From Oscillospiraceae bacterium (lineage in GTDB: Bacteria; Bacillota; Clostridia; Oscillospirales; Ruminococcaceae), in NCBI GenBank assembly GCA_009776305.1, contig WRLY01000005.1, positions 1 to 64,000 of the forward strand: a stretch of 64,000 bases of DNA, written 5' to 3'. The notes under the pieces are model-generated. The model ran no database searches and had not been told where the DNA came from. It saw only the letters and a list, made by a program, of their open reading frames with translations. This document shows, one piece after another, positions 1 through 9,016 of the stretch. The stretch's first letter is position 1, and the number at the start of each line of letters is the position of its first letter. The translations under genes were made by a program, and so were the position numbers.

Positions 1-608
<608 letters not shown>

Positions 609-622
609 TTACCTTTCTTAAA

Positions 623-1000
623 TTATTTTAGTATTTCCGCAACAGCTTCTATTTCCACAAAAGAGCCTTTCGGTAAGGCTCTAACAGCGACACATGAACG
701 CGCGGGCTTTTGAGTGAAGAATCGGGCATAAACCTCATTAAATTCCGCAAAATTATCCATATCGGTCAAAAAACAAGTGGTTTTTATTACGCTGTCAAGA
801 CTGCTTTCAGCGGCAATTAACACTTCATTAAGGTTTTTAATTACTTGCTCGGTTTGCTCTTTAATTCCACCTTCGACTATTTCACCCGATTCCGGCGAAA
901 GAGGAATTTGCCCCGATGTGTAAACGAAAGTGCTTGTTACTATTGCTTGCGAATAAGCACCGATTGCCGCCGGAGCTTTGGTTGTTGTAATTGATTTCAT
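623..1000 (-). CDS. ridA: RidA-family enamine/imine deaminase
   Basis: This 125-residue protein has the full length of the RidA (YjgF/YER057c/UK114) family, which hydrolyses reactive 2-aminoacrylate and related enamines released by PLP enzymes. Visible family features are AIGAYSQA near the N-terminus, SGQIPL, and the C-terminal segment RSCVAVRALPKG carrying the conserved substrate-carboxylate Arg, followed by VEIEAVA. It starts 15 nt downstream of the serine acetyltransferase gene in the same operon. Cysteine synthases and desulfurases work on serine- and cysteine-derived PLP intermediates, so a role in clearing leaked aminoacrylate fits the context. That role is inference from neighbours. 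Confidence 0.93.
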   Translation of the reverse strand: MKSITTTKAPAAIGAYSQAIVTSTFVYTSGQIPLSPESGEIVEGGIKEQTEQVIKNLNEVLIAAESSLDSVIKTTCFLTDMDNFAEFNEVYARFFTQKPARSCVAVRALPKGSFVEIEAVAEILK

Positions 1001-1015
1001 TTTTTCCTTTTCCTT

Positions 1016-1864
1016 TTAGATTACATAATCCCAAAATTCGTTTTGCTCTAATTCGACTTTTTCAAGATTTGAGCTTTTACCGCTCTTGAATTGTAATTCG
1101 GGATTCTTAACACTAACCCTCGTTTTGTCAGGTACGGACTTTGTAACAAATGCGTTTCCTCCAATTGTCGCGCCCTCGCCGATAACCGTTTCGCCGCCTA
1201 AGATAGATGCCCCCGAATAAACCGTGACATAATCCTCCAAAGTCGGGTGTCTTTTTACGCTTTTAAGTTTTTGACCGCCCCTCGTTGACAACGCACCGAG
1301 GGTAACACCTTGATAGATTTTAACGTAATTTCCGATGATTGCGGTTTCGCCGATTACCACGCCCGTACCGTGGTCGATGAAGAAATACGCTCCGATTTTC
1401 GCGCCGGGGTGAATATCAATTCCGGTAATGCTGTGAGCGTGTTCTGTCATCATTCGCGGAATGAGCGGTACATTCAAATCGTACAAGACGTGTGCAATTC
1501 GCTGTACCATGACCGCAAAAACACCGGGATATGAAATTACTATTTCGGCACGACTGTAAGCGGCGGGGTCGCCCTCATACGCCGCTTCTACATCGGTTTT
1601 GAGTGTTTCCCGAAGTGAGGGTATTTTTGCGATAAAACTACCCGCCGTTTCCTCGGATACACCTTGACTTTTCAAGTCGGCATAGACATATTCAAGCGAC
1701 TTTACTAATTCGTTTTCTACACTTTTACCTTTACCGAAATACTCCGGAAAAAGAATAAATCTCATTTTCTCGATAATATCGCTGATTACATCTTTTTCCG
1801 GTTGTTTTTCAGTTACGGTTTTATCAAAGTTTTTCAAAATTTGCTCTGCAACAGACCTTATCAT
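1016..1864 (-). CDS. cysE: Serine O-acetyltransferase (EpsC/CysE type)
   Basis: This 282-residue serine acetyltransferase makes O-acetylserine from serine and acetyl-CoA, the acceptor for cysteine synthase. An alpha-helical N-terminal half (about 1-140) precedes a left-handed beta-helix of hexapeptide repeats (about 150-250) with DIHPGAKIG, FIDHGTGVVIGET (catalytic His and Asp region) and the KRHPTLED loop. The N-terminal half is long, as in EpsC-type enzymes often found beside Family 2A encapsulins. The C-terminus ends in ...FWDYVI; a terminal Ile is the residue CysE uses to dock into the CysK active site, so a cysteine synthase complex is possible. It lies 5 nt after the desulfurase gene. 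SufS-type desulfurases otherwise usually neighbour SufU or SufBCD, which are absent here. Confidence 0.94.
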   Translation of the reverse strand: MIRSVAEQILKNFDKTVTEKQPEKDVISDIIEKMRFILFPEYFGKGKSVENELVKSLEYVYADLKSQGVSEETAGSFIAKIPSLRETLKTDVEAAYEGDPAAYSRAEIVISYPGVFAVMVQRIAHVLYDLNVPLIPRMMTEHAHSITGIDIHPGAKIGAYFFIDHGTGVVIGETAIIGNYVKIYQGVTLGALSTRGGQKLKSVKRHPTLEDYVTVYSGASILGGETVIGEGATIGGNAFVTKSVPDKTRVSVKNPELQFKSGKSSNLEKVELEQNEFWDYVI

Positions 1865-1869
1865 AACAC

Positions 1870-3261
1870 CTAACTCCCTACAAGTTCATAAATCGCCCTT
1901 ACCATTACATCAATCTCCCCAAAAGTGTTATAAAACGCAAAGGTCGGGCGTACACTTGATTCCACGCCGAAGTGCCGCAGAATAGGTTGAGCGCAGTGGT
2001 GCCCCGTGCGAACCGCAATGCCGTAATTGTTGAGGTACTTTCCGACTTGCTCGGTTGTGAATCCGTCAAGCACGAACGACAAAACGCTTGTTTTCTCGGC
2101 GGCAGTACCAATCAACTTGACACCGCTTATTTTACCAAGTTCCGACGTTGCATAAGCCAATAAATCATGCTCGTATTTCAGAATATTCGGAAGACCTATT
2201 TCGCTGACATAATCCAAAGCCGCGCCTAAGCCCACGGCATCAGCGATACTCCCTGTCCCTGCCTCGAATTTAAGCGGCGCGGGATTGTAGACTGTTCGCT
2301 CAAAAGTAACGTCTTTAATCATGTTACCGCCGCCTTGATACGGCTGTGCAATTTCAAGCAATTCTTTTTTGCCGTATAGTGCGCCAATACCGGTCGGTGC
2401 ATAAATCTTATGCCCTGAAAACACAAAGAAATCAGCATCGAGAGCGGTTACGTTTACCGGAATATGCGAGATTGACTGCGCGCCGTCAACCAAAATCCGC
2501 ACACCGTGCCGATGAGCAATTTGTACCATTTCATGCACGGGGGTAATTGTACCGAGCGCGTTCGACACCTGCGTTACCGAAGCAAATTTGGTGTTATGAT
2601 TGAACAGCTTTTCATACTCCGAAAGTATAATTTGCCCTGTGCTGTCAACAGGCGCGACCTTGATTTTCGCGCCCGTTTCGGCGGCTATAATTTGCCACGG
2701 AACTATGTTGGCGTGATGTTCGAGCATGGTGAGGATAATCTCGCTGTTTTGGTTTAATAGCGGCTTGACGTAACTTTGTGCTACAAGGTTAATCCCCTCG
2801 GTAGTGCCGCGAACGAAAACTATATTTTCCGGTGAACCCGCCCCTATGAAATCGGCTACTTTCCCCCTTGCCGCTTCGTAAGCATCGGTAGAACGCGCCG
2901 CCAATTCGTGCGCCCCCCTGTGTACGTTGGAATTTTCATGCTCGTAGTAATAGCTGATTCTGTTTATTACTTGGCGCGGCTTTTGTGTAGTCGCGCCGTT
3001 GTCGAACCAAATTAAAGGCTTGCCGTTTACCTTTTCTGAAAGTATAGGAAAATCCGCACGGATTTTGTCTACACTCACATTACCGACATGAGCGACATTA
3101 TTACCGCCGAAATCCGTAAATGTATCACCGTAATAAGGTGCAATTACAGGAGAATGGGCGGCTTGCTCTTTTGCCTCTTCCTCTAATAATAATTCCTGGA
3201 GAATAGAATCAAAATATTTTGCCCCCGGCGGCTCGCCGGCGCCGGCGTAATCAATAGTCAT
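1870..3261 (-). CDS. SufS-type cysteine desulfurase, probable encapsulin cargo
   Basis: This PLP enzyme converts cysteine to alanine and an enzyme-bound persulfide. The catalytic core (about residue 64 on) has LEHHANIVPW, the PLP lysine in SGHK (about residue 285) and the catalytic Cys in RTGHHCAQP (about 423), the SufS/type II arrangement. The first 63 residues are not part of SufS: they are Gly/Pro/Ala-rich (AGAGEPPGAK), then acidic, then APYYGDTFTDFGG. Family 2A encapsulins load their desulfurase through such a disordered N-terminal domain. I chose ATG 3261 (MTIDYAG), which overlaps the shell gene by 11 nt; an upstream ATG at 3306 would overlap it by 56 nt and lacks a better SD. Translational coupling to the shell gene suggests matched expression. 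The loading role is inferred by family analogy. Confidence 0.92.
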   Translation of the reverse strand: MTIDYAGAGEPPGAKYFDSILQELLLEEEAKEQAAHSPVIAPYYGDTFTDFGGNNVAHVGNVSVDKIRADFPILSEKVNGKPLIWFDNGATTQKPRQVINRISYYYEHENSNVHRGAHELAARSTDAYEAARGKVADFIGAGSPENIVFVRGTTEGINLVAQSYVKPLLNQNSEIILTMLEHHANIVPWQIIAAETGAKIKVAPVDSTGQIILSEYEKLFNHNTKFASVTQVSNALGTITPVHEMVQIAHRHGVRILVDGAQSISHIPVNVTALDADFFVFSGHKIYAPTGIGALYGKKELLEIAQPYQGGGNMIKDVTFERTVYNPAPLKFEAGTGSIADAVGLGAALDYVSEIGLPNILKYEHDLLAYATSELGKISGVKLIGTAAEKTSVLSFVLDGFTTEQVGKYLNNYGIAVRTGHHCAQPILRHFGVESSVRPTFAFYNTFGEIDVMVRAIYELVGS

Positions 3262-4207
3262 AGTATTCACCCACTTCAACATCTTCGAGAACGCCGACCG
3301 CATCATCAGCCAAAATTGCGGCAGAGCAGTAGAGATTCAAGAGATACGAACCGATTCCTTTATTGTCAACCCCTCTGAAACGAATTGACAGACCGCGCCC
3401 GCCCTCGGCTTCAAGTCCCGCTTGATACAGCCCGACTACACCGCGCTTTGCTTCGCCTGTACGAACGAGCAGAATGTTCGTCTTGCCGCTCTTGCCTTTG
3501 GGATTTTTCAACCCATCCACGAATAATTTATCGGTCGGAATAAGCGGGATTCCGCGCCACAGTATAAACGTCCCACCGTGGATATTCGCAGTAACAGGCG
3601 GTACACCTCTTTTTGTACATTCACGCTCAAAAGCGGCGATTGCCCTCGGATGGGCAAGGAAAAAGCCCGGCTCTTTCCAAACCTTTGAGATTAACTCGTC
3701 TAAATCATCGGGGGTAGGCGCGCCTTTTCTTGTGCTGATTCTTTGGGAATCGGCGACATTTTTGAGAAGCCCGTAATCATCATTGTTGATAATCTGGCTT
3801 TCTTGCCGTTCACGCAGACTTTCGATTGCAAGCCGTAATTGCTCTTTGGTCTGGTCGTAAGGTTGCGAGAACACGTCCTGCACTGTCGAGTTTACGTTTA
3901 CAATTGTCGAGATACTGTTCAGAATGTACTCACGCGGTTTTGATTCATACTCAACAAACCCCTCCGGAATTTCATCGCCTTTTCTTTTAGTTGAGCAAAG
4001 CACGTCAAGCGGCGTTTCACCCTCGACTACTTTATTCACCCTGTAAATTCCGCTTTCAAGCCCCTTGAATTCAAGAAATTTTGTCAACCACCTCGGCGTA
4101 ATCGCCCCGAATTGTGGCTGTGTTTTGGCAACGTCCGCTAACTGATAGGCGGGTATACCACCCAAGGCAGTAGCTGCCCCCAGCGCGTTCAATTTGTTTT
4201 CTGCCAT
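3251..4207 (-). CDS. Family 2A encapsulin shell protein (SrpI-like)
   Basis: This 318-residue protein belongs to the HK97-fold Family 2 encapsulins, which assemble into icosahedral protein nanocompartments. Recognisable SrpI-like stretches are FGAITPRWLTKFLEFKGLE near the N-terminus, EYILNSISTIVNVNSTVQD, FFLAHPRAIAAFERECTKRG and the C-terminal SIRFRGVDNKGIGSYLL. No cyclic-nucleotide-binding domain is inserted, which separates Family 2A from 2B. ATG 4207 follows a perfect GGAGG SD; the upstream in-frame ATG at 4222 lies within that SD. The next gene is a SufS-type desulfurase with an N-terminal extension, the known cargo of this family, and then a serine acetyltransferase, also a known neighbour. 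Assignment rests on recognised sequence features, not a search. Confidence 0.93.
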   Translation of the reverse strand: MAENKLNALGAATALGGIPAYQLADVAKTQPQFGAITPRWLTKFLEFKGLESGIYRVNKVVEGETPLDVLCSTKRKGDEIPEGFVEYESKPREYILNSISTIVNVNSTVQDVFSQPYDQTKEQLRLAIESLRERQESQIINNDDYGLLKNVADSQRISTRKGAPTPDDLDELISKVWKEPGFFLAHPRAIAAFERECTKRGVPPVTANIHGGTFILWRGIPLIPTDKLFVDGLKNPKGKSGKTNILLVRTGEAKRGVVGLYQAGLEAEGGRGLSIRFRGVDNKGIGSYLLNLYCSAAILADDAVGVLEDVEVGEYYDY

Positions 4208-4277
4208 TATTTTTTCCTCCATAATATTTTATTTTTATTTTAAGCCGATTGCTTAAAGGTGAAGTAATTTTTGCCGT

Positions 4278-5729
4278 TCAATATATCGGCAATGCCGTGT
4301 CTACATCTCTTGCCCAACCTTTTATGCCGTCAATCAGATTAAAAAGTTTACCCGAATATCCCGCTTCGGTTAAATCTTCGATTGACAGTATGCTCTTTTT
4401 CCCCTCACGGCAAATGAGTACCGTGTCAACTTCGGGTTTTAACTCGTCCATTCTGCGAACAAGCTGTCCGGGCGGGATTACAACCGCACCGGGGAATTTG
4501 ACGATTGCGCGTTCGTGCGGCTCTCGAATGTCGATGATGGTGATTTTATCGCCGTTATCAAGCCGCTCCTTTAATTCTGTAGGCGTGATTGCAAGAATAG
4601 GTTTTTCCTGTTCTTGCTTTTTAATACCGCAAAATTCACAATAATACTCGTCACTACCGACTTCTGTTATTGTGGGATTCTCGCCGCAAAGGGGACAGTT
4701 AGGTGATTTTTCGAGGTTTAACTCATTAAACCGCATATTCCACGCATCGAAAGTGAGAAGTTTTCCGATTAGCGGCTTGCCCCCACCGACAATCAACTTT
4801 ATAACCTCACTTGCTTGCAATGTCCCGACAATCCCCGGTAATACCCCTAAAACTCCGCCCTCCGCACATGACGGAACAAGACCGGGCGGCGGCGGGCTTG
4901 GATAAAGACAGCGGTAACAAGCACCTTTTTCCGCATAAAACACGCTGACTTGACCCTCAAACTGAAAGACCGAGCCGTAAACATTAGGCTTACCCAAAAA
5001 CTTACAAGCATCGTTTACAATATATCGGGTTTGATAATTGTCCGTCCCATCGGCTACAATGTCAAAGTCTTTGATGATGTCAAGGGCGTTTTCACTTGAC
5101 AATGATTCATTGTAAGTAACGACGTTAATATGCTGATTTATGCTTTTGAGCCTGTCCTTTGCCGAAGCGACTTTCGGTCTGCCTACGTCCTTGACACCGT
5201 GGATAATCTGCCTTTGTAAATTCGATTCGTCCACATAATCAAAATCAACAAGCCCGATTGTCCCGACACCCGCCGCCGCTAAGTACAAAGCAAGCGGCGA
5301 ACCAAGCCCTCCCGTACCGATAATCAAAACCTTTGCGGCTTTGAGTTTCTTCTGCCCCTCAATGCCTATTTCCGGCAAGAGCAAGTGGCGTGAATAACGG
5401 GCGATTTCTTCATTAGATAAATCGTCACTCTCGCCAGCGGGGGCTCCCCGCCCGCCTGCGATTGCGGGGACAATCATCAAGGTATCGCCGTCCTTTAGCG
5501 GAGTGTTAAGCCCCTTTAAATTCTTGATATTGTCCGAGCCGAGGAAAACATTGACAAAATCTCTGAGATTTTCTTCATCAAGAAACAAGTGCTTTTTAAT
5601 CGCCGGGTACTGCTCCGTAAGATTTTGCAGAGCTTGCCCTGCCGTCGTGCCTTGCGCGCTGATTTCCGAATTTCGCTCCGTAAAAGAACGCAATGCCGTT
5701 GGAATTAAAATTGTAACTGCCATTTCCAT
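4278..5729 (-). CDS. CysO-like sulfur carrier fused to MoeZ-like ThiF-rhodanese protein
   Basis: Three domains lie in one 483-residue chain. Residues 1-93 match CysO, the ThiS/MoaD-like sulfur carrier of mycobacterial cysteine synthesis, and end in the Gly-Gly (AIAGG) at 92-93, the length of free CysO. Residues about 104-345 are an adenylyltransferase of the MoeB/ThiF type: RYSRHLLLPEIG, nucleotide loop GTGGLG (138-143), ESNLQRQ, the catalytic Asp region DGTDN (about 230), zinc-type pairs CYRC and CPLC, and the conserved SCAEGGVLG. A further CEFC pair follows. Residues 380-483 are a rhodanese with active-site loop CREGKKS (Cys about 440). ATG 5729 was chosen for its AAAGGA SD. The neighbours encode the Mec peptidase and a CysM-like synthase, so the fusion probably adenylates and sulfurates its own carrier, possibly after cleavage. 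Confidence 0.92.
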   Translation of the reverse strand: MEMAVTILIPTALRSFTERNSEISAQGTTAGQALQNLTEQYPAIKKHLFLDEENLRDFVNVFLGSDNIKNLKGLNTPLKDGDTLMIVPAIAGGRGAPAGESDDLSNEEIARYSRHLLLPEIGIEGQKKLKAAKVLIIGTGGLGSPLALYLAAAGVGTIGLVDFDYVDESNLQRQIIHGVKDVGRPKVASAKDRLKSINQHINVVTYNESLSSENALDIIKDFDIVADGTDNYQTRYIVNDACKFLGKPNVYGSVFQFEGQVSVFYAEKGACYRCLYPSPPPPGLVPSCAEGGVLGVLPGIVGTLQASEVIKLIVGGGKPLIGKLLTFDAWNMRFNELNLEKSPNCPLCGENPTITEVGSDEYYCEFCGIKKQEQEKPILAITPTELKERLDNGDKITIIDIREPHERAIVKFPGAVVIPPGQLVRRMDELKPEVDTVLICREGKKSILSIEDLTEAGYSGKLFNLIDGIKGWARDVDTALPIY

Positions 5730-5804
5730 ACCATTCCTTTCTTCACAAATAAGTATTGAAAAGTTTCGTTTTCCCCGTTTCAGTAGATTGATTTTCAAAC
5801 TTAT

Positions 5805-6227
5805 TCATTTCTCATTTTCTATTTCCTCTGAATTAAAGTTTTCTCTGTCGTCCGATAACTCCCAACTCGTAAAATCTTCTGCCCTACCTTTTATAACCGA
5901 AACTATTACATAAGAATAAAAAGGCAATGCGTGTTCTTTGTCGTATTCGGACGGCGCGGCAGGGTGGTCAGGGTGGGAGTGATAAAAGCCTATAATATCA
6001 AGTTTTTGCTCCCGTGCTTTCAGCTCGGCTTTTAGCATATTTTCGGGCGTAATCAAAAATCTGTGATACTGCTCACCGTCCTCGCTTGCATTTATAATCG
6101 GCTCAATGCTTACAGCTTTTTTGCAGTCGTCGTAATTACCATAAATAACCCCGCAACACTCATTGGGATAGGCTTTTTCGCCCTCTGCTTTTATTAGGTT
6201 TTTGATTTCTTCGGATATGTAAATCAT
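5805..6227 (-). CDS. mec: Mec-type JAMM/M67 metallopeptidase
   Basis: This 140-residue zinc peptidase carries the full JAMM signature: Glu in NECCG (about 23), then HSHP and PSEYD (His 83, His 85, Asp 96). In Mycobacterium tuberculosis, Mec+ removes cysteine from the C-terminus of the CysO-Cys adduct and regenerates the carrier. Here the carrier is the N-terminal domain of the next gene, so the peptidase could release cysteine and also cut the fusion after its Gly-Gly. ATG 6227 overlaps the stop of the CysM-like gene (ATGA) and has a GGAGG SD. The last 20 residues are acidic and look disordered. Function is well supported by motif and neighbours; cleavage of the fusion is inference. Confidence 0.92.
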   Translation of the reverse strand: MIYISEEIKNLIKAEGEKAYPNECCGVIYGNYDDCKKAVSIEPIINASEDGEQYHRFLITPENMLKAELKAREQKLDIIGFYHSHPDHPAAPSEYDKEHALPFYSYVIVSVIKGRAEDFTSWELSDDRENFNSEEIENEK

Positions 6228-7177
6228 AAATCCCTCCAAATCGGCTCTGTTAAATACCTATAGCCATTATCACATAAAATCGTCACTATGACGGCATCTT
6301 TCGGGGCGGTTTTGGCGATTTCGAGTGCGGCATGAACATTCGCGCCCGAACTTACCCCCACGAAAATCCCCTGTTCTTTCGCAAGCCGCCGCACCATGTT
6401 ATACGCTTCTTCTGTACCGACTTCGATTTCGCGGTCGGCGATTTCTCTATTGAAAAACCCCGGTTTGAGCGTAGTTTCCATGTGCTTCATGCCTTCTAAG
6501 CCGTGAAAAGGCGAATCAGGTTGCATGAGCGTTATGATTACATCGGGCTTGTCCTCTTTGAGCCGCTTTGCAATCCCCGTGAAAGTCCCGGACGTGCCTG
6601 TCCCTGCCACAAAGTGCGTAAGCGGGGAAGCCCCCGCAGACGACACTCGTCCCGCGGGCAAACCCGGCTTCGCCGGCGGCGATATTTCGGCAGTTTGTTT
6701 TAGTATTTCAACAGCAGTATTGTAATAATGCGCTTTCCAGTTAGCATCGTTGTTATACTGGTCGGGGAAGAAATACTTGTCCGGGTCGGACTTCGCAATT
6801 TCAACAGCTTTCAAATACGCACCGTCGGAACTTTCAAGCGGGTCTGTTTCGATAATTTCAGCCCCGTAAGCTTTGAGGATTTTCTTACGCTCCATACTCG
6901 CGTTTGAGGGCAAGCACAGCGTAACTTTATAACCCAAAGCCGCACCGAACATCGCATAGGCTATTCCCGTGTTTCCGCTTGTGGAATCGAGAATAATCTT
7001 ATCTTTCGTGAGCCGCCCGTCTGCGATTGCTTCAAGCAACATCAGTTTCGCCGCCCTGTCCTTAACCGAACCGCTCGGATTAAAATACTCGGCTTTGGCA
7101 TAAATACGGCAACCGTCCATGTTTATTTCAAGTAGCGGCGTATTACCGACACAATCTAATACATTCAAATCACTCAT
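6224..7177 (-). CDS. cysM: CysM-like cysteine synthase (PLP, fold type II)
   Basis: This 317-residue enzyme of the O-acetylserine sulfhydrylase family has GNTPL at the N-terminus, the PLP lysine in NPSGSVKDR (Lys 39), the substrate loop STSGNTG and the phosphate-binding GTGTSGTF. It diverges from the neighbouring CysK and resembles CysM more: no GPHKIQGIG-type segment and a C-terminus LCDNGYRYL. Next to Mec and a CysO domain, it is the best candidate to use protein thiocarboxylate as sulfur donor, with O-phosphoserine or O-acetylserine as acceptor (unknown). It overlaps CysK by 4 nt (ATGA). Residues about 167-185 are a Pro/Ala/Gly-rich insert absent from relatives I know, encoded by a GC-rich hairpin element (separate entry). 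Confidence 0.88.
   Translation of the reverse strand: MSDLNVLDCVGNTPLLEINMDGCRIYAKAEYFNPSGSVKDRAAKLMLLEAIADGRLTKDKIILDSTSGNTGIAYAMFGAALGYKVTLCLPSNASMERKKILKAYGAEIIETDPLESSDGAYLKAVEIAKSDPDKYFFPDQYNNDANWKAHYYNTAVEILKQTAEISPPAKPGLPAGRVSSAGASPLTHFVAGTGTSGTFTGIAKRLKEDKPDVIITLMQPDSPFHGLEGMKHMETTLKPGFFNREIADREIEVGTEEAYNMVRRLAKEQGIFVGVSSGANVHAALEIAKTAPKDAVIVTILCDNGYRYLTEPIWRDL
6624..6682. repeat. GC-rich palindromic element inserted in frame in cysM-like gene
   Basis: About 60 bp is much richer in G+C than the surrounding gene and folds into consecutive hairpins: GCGGGG/CCCCCGC, CCCGCGGG and CCCGGC-ttc-GCCGG. It is a multiple of three and adds the peptide [18 protein letters not shown] between the EILKQTAEI helix and the [11 protein letters not shown] strand, probably a surface loop. 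Rickettsial palindromic elements behave like this. Smaller GC-rich blocks occur in the CysO-MoeZ linker (5438-5462) and the desulfurase N-terminus (3220-3247), but I cannot show they are the same family. Confidence 0.55.
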
Positions 7178-8145
7178 CTCCCCACATCAGATAACGGAGT
7201 AGCCAAATACCGTTCACCCGAATCGGGTAACATAGCGACTATGACTTTCCCTTTATTTTCGGGCTTTGCGGCAAGCGTAAGCCCAGCCCACACAGATGCT
7301 CCCGATGATATTCCGCAGAGTATGCCGTCCTCACGGCTGAGTCTTTTTGCGGTGTCGAAAGCATCATCGTTAGTCACCTTGATAATCTCGTCAATCACAT
7401 TGCGGTTGAGGATTTTCGGGACGAATCCCGCCCCGATTCCTTGAATCCTGTGGGGTCCCGCTTTACCGCCCGACAGTACAGGCGAAGCATCGGGTTCTAC
7501 TGCCACGATTTTTACAGACGGCTTTCGTTCTTTTAAGACTTCGCCTACCCCCGTAATCGTGCCGCCTGTGCCTACTCCTGCAACGAATATGTCAACATCG
7601 CCGCCTGTATCACGCCAAATTTCTTCGGCGGTGGTAACACGGTGAACTTGTGGATTGGCAGGATTCTCAAACTGGAGCGGCATGAACGCATCGGGGATTT
7701 GCGACAGCAACTCCCGCGCTTTTTTGATTGCGCCGTTCATACCCTCGCTACCCGGCGTTAAGATTAGCTCCGCACCGAGCATTTTTACTAATTTTCGCCG
7801 CTCAATCGACATTGTTTCGGGCATTGTCAAAATCAGGCGATAGCCTTGCGCCGCACAAGCGAACGCTAAACCGATTCCTGTATTGCCGCTTGTCGGTTCG
7901 ATAACCGTACCGCCGTCTTTGAGTTTACCGTCACGGCGAGCAACTTCAAGCATCGCCGCCCCTATGCGGCACTTTACACTTCCGGCAGGGTTGAACGCTT
8001 CGAGCTTGCCGAGCAACAACCCCGGCAGTCCCGCACCGATTTTCGGCAGACGTACAAGTGGAGTAGCACCGATTACGTCTGTGATTGTTTCGTAAGTTCT
8101 GCCTCTGAAATTTGTGAAACTCGCGAAATTTTCTGAATTACTCAT
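7174..8145 (-). CDS. cysK: Cysteine synthase A
   Basis: This 323-residue O-acetylserine sulfhydrylase forms cysteine from O-acetylserine and sulfide. It matches classical CysK closely: [12 protein letters not shown] lysine in SVKCRIG (Lys 58; the Cys after Lys is also present in Escherichia coli CysK), [43 protein letters not shown] and GISSGA. It sits directly downstream of the ABC transporter ATPase with a 4-nt ATGA overlap, and upstream of the CysM-like paralogue. Free sulfide is the expected sulfur donor, and the serine acetyltransferase in the same operon supplies the acceptor. Two synthases with different donors in one operon suggest division of labour. Confidence 0.95.
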   Translation of the reverse strand: MSNSENFASFTNFRGRTYETITDVIGATPLVRLPKIGAGLPGLLLGKLEAFNPAGSVKCRIGAAMLEVARRDGKLKDGGTVIEPTSGNTGIGLAFACAAQGYRLILTMPETMSIERRKLVKMLGAELILTPGSEGMNGAIKKARELLSQIPDAFMPLQFENPANPQVHRVTTAEEIWRDTGGDVDIFVAGVGTGGTITGVGEVLKERKPSVKIVAVEPDASPVLSGGKAGPHRIQGIGAGFVPKILNRNVIDEIIKVTNDDAFDTAKRLSREDGILCGISSGASVWAGLTLAAKPENKGKVIVAMLPDSGERYLATPLSDVGR

Positions 8146-9014
8146 ATACTATACCAACTTTCATGTATTGAATCATATTTGAACAACGAGTTTATACGTG
8201 ATTTTAAGTCCAATAACTCCGGGTCGCTTCGTCTGCGCGGACGTTCGGTATTCACCGCAAACCTATTTCTGATACAGCCCGGATTAGGCGAGAACACCAC
8301 GATTTCGTCCGACAAATACAACGCCTCGTCCGTGTCGTGCGTTACCATTACGATTGTCACGCCTGTTTCGTCCCACAATCGCAGTAAATCGTCTTGCAAG
8401 TGTTCGCGGGTAAGCACGTCAACGGCGGCGAACGGTTCGTCCATCAGAATAATTCGCGGTTCTACCGACAATGCTCGTGCAAGTGCCAATCTCTGCCTCA
8501 TTCCTCCCGACAGTTGTGACGGATATTTCCGCAAGGAATCCGTAAGCCCGACTTTTCGTAAGTAAACCAAAGCCTTTCCCTCACGCTCCTTTCGCGGAAT
8601 ACCGCGCAGTTTGAGAGCAAACATGACGTTTTGCAACACCGTCATCCACGGGAAAACTGCGTAATCTTGAAAAATCATAGCGATGTCGTGTTTCGGACGG
8701 TTTTTGAACATACTGTTGGCAAGCGGCGATAGTAGCTTATACTTGCGGCGATAGACTTCCATTTCTTTTCGGGTGGAGGGAAGGGGTTCAAGCACCTGCA
8801 CACCGTCAATGAACACGCTACCCTCGGTCGGGGCTTGCAAGCCGCCGAGAATTTCCAAAAAGGTAGACTTCCCGCAACCGGACGGACCAAGCAGACTTAT
8901 GATTTTCCCGTCCTCGATTGTCAGCGACACCGATAAAACGGCGGTAACACCGTCGGCGGTACGGTCTTCATTGATTATCGAAAAGAATTTACTTACATTT
9001 CGTGCTTCTATCAT
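8142..9014 (-). CDS. ABC transporter ATPase, sulfonate/taurine/nitrate type
   Basis: This 290-residue nucleotide-binding subunit energises the adjacent permease. It shows Walker [11 protein letters not shown]-loop [13 protein letters not shown], signature [15 protein letters not shown], Walker [13 protein letters not shown] and the H-loop VTHDTDEA. The PWMTV/NVMFAL segment is typical of the SsuB/TauB/NrtD family. Between Walker A and the Q-loop lie about 35 extra residues (roughly 75-110, basic, ending KNRPKHD) not found in ordinary SsuB of about 255 residues. It is followed by CysK with a 4-nt overlap and starts 2 nt after the permease gene ends, so it is cotranscribed. The substrate is not shown by sequence; the operon points to a sulfur compound. 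Confidence 0.92.
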   Translation of the reverse strand: MIEARNVSKFFSIINEDRTADGVTAVLSVSLTIEDGKIISLLGPSGCGKSTFLEILGGLQAPTEGSVFIDGVQVLEPLPSTRKEMEVYRRKYKLLSPLANSMFKNRPKHDIAMIFQDYAVFPWMTVLQNVMFALKLRGIPRKEREGKALVYLRKVGLTDSLRKYPSQLSGGMRQRLALARALSVEPRIILMDEPFAAVDVLTREHLQDDLLRLWDETGVTIVMVTHDTDEALYLSDEIVVFSPNPGCIRNRFAVNTERPRRRSDPELLDLKSRINSLFKYDSIHESWYSI

Positions 9015-9016
9015 GG

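Noticed and set aside
7969-7980. Cys after the PLP lysine in CysK (SVKCR) as a mutation
   Set aside because: Escherichia coli CysK has the same residue, so it is normal variation.
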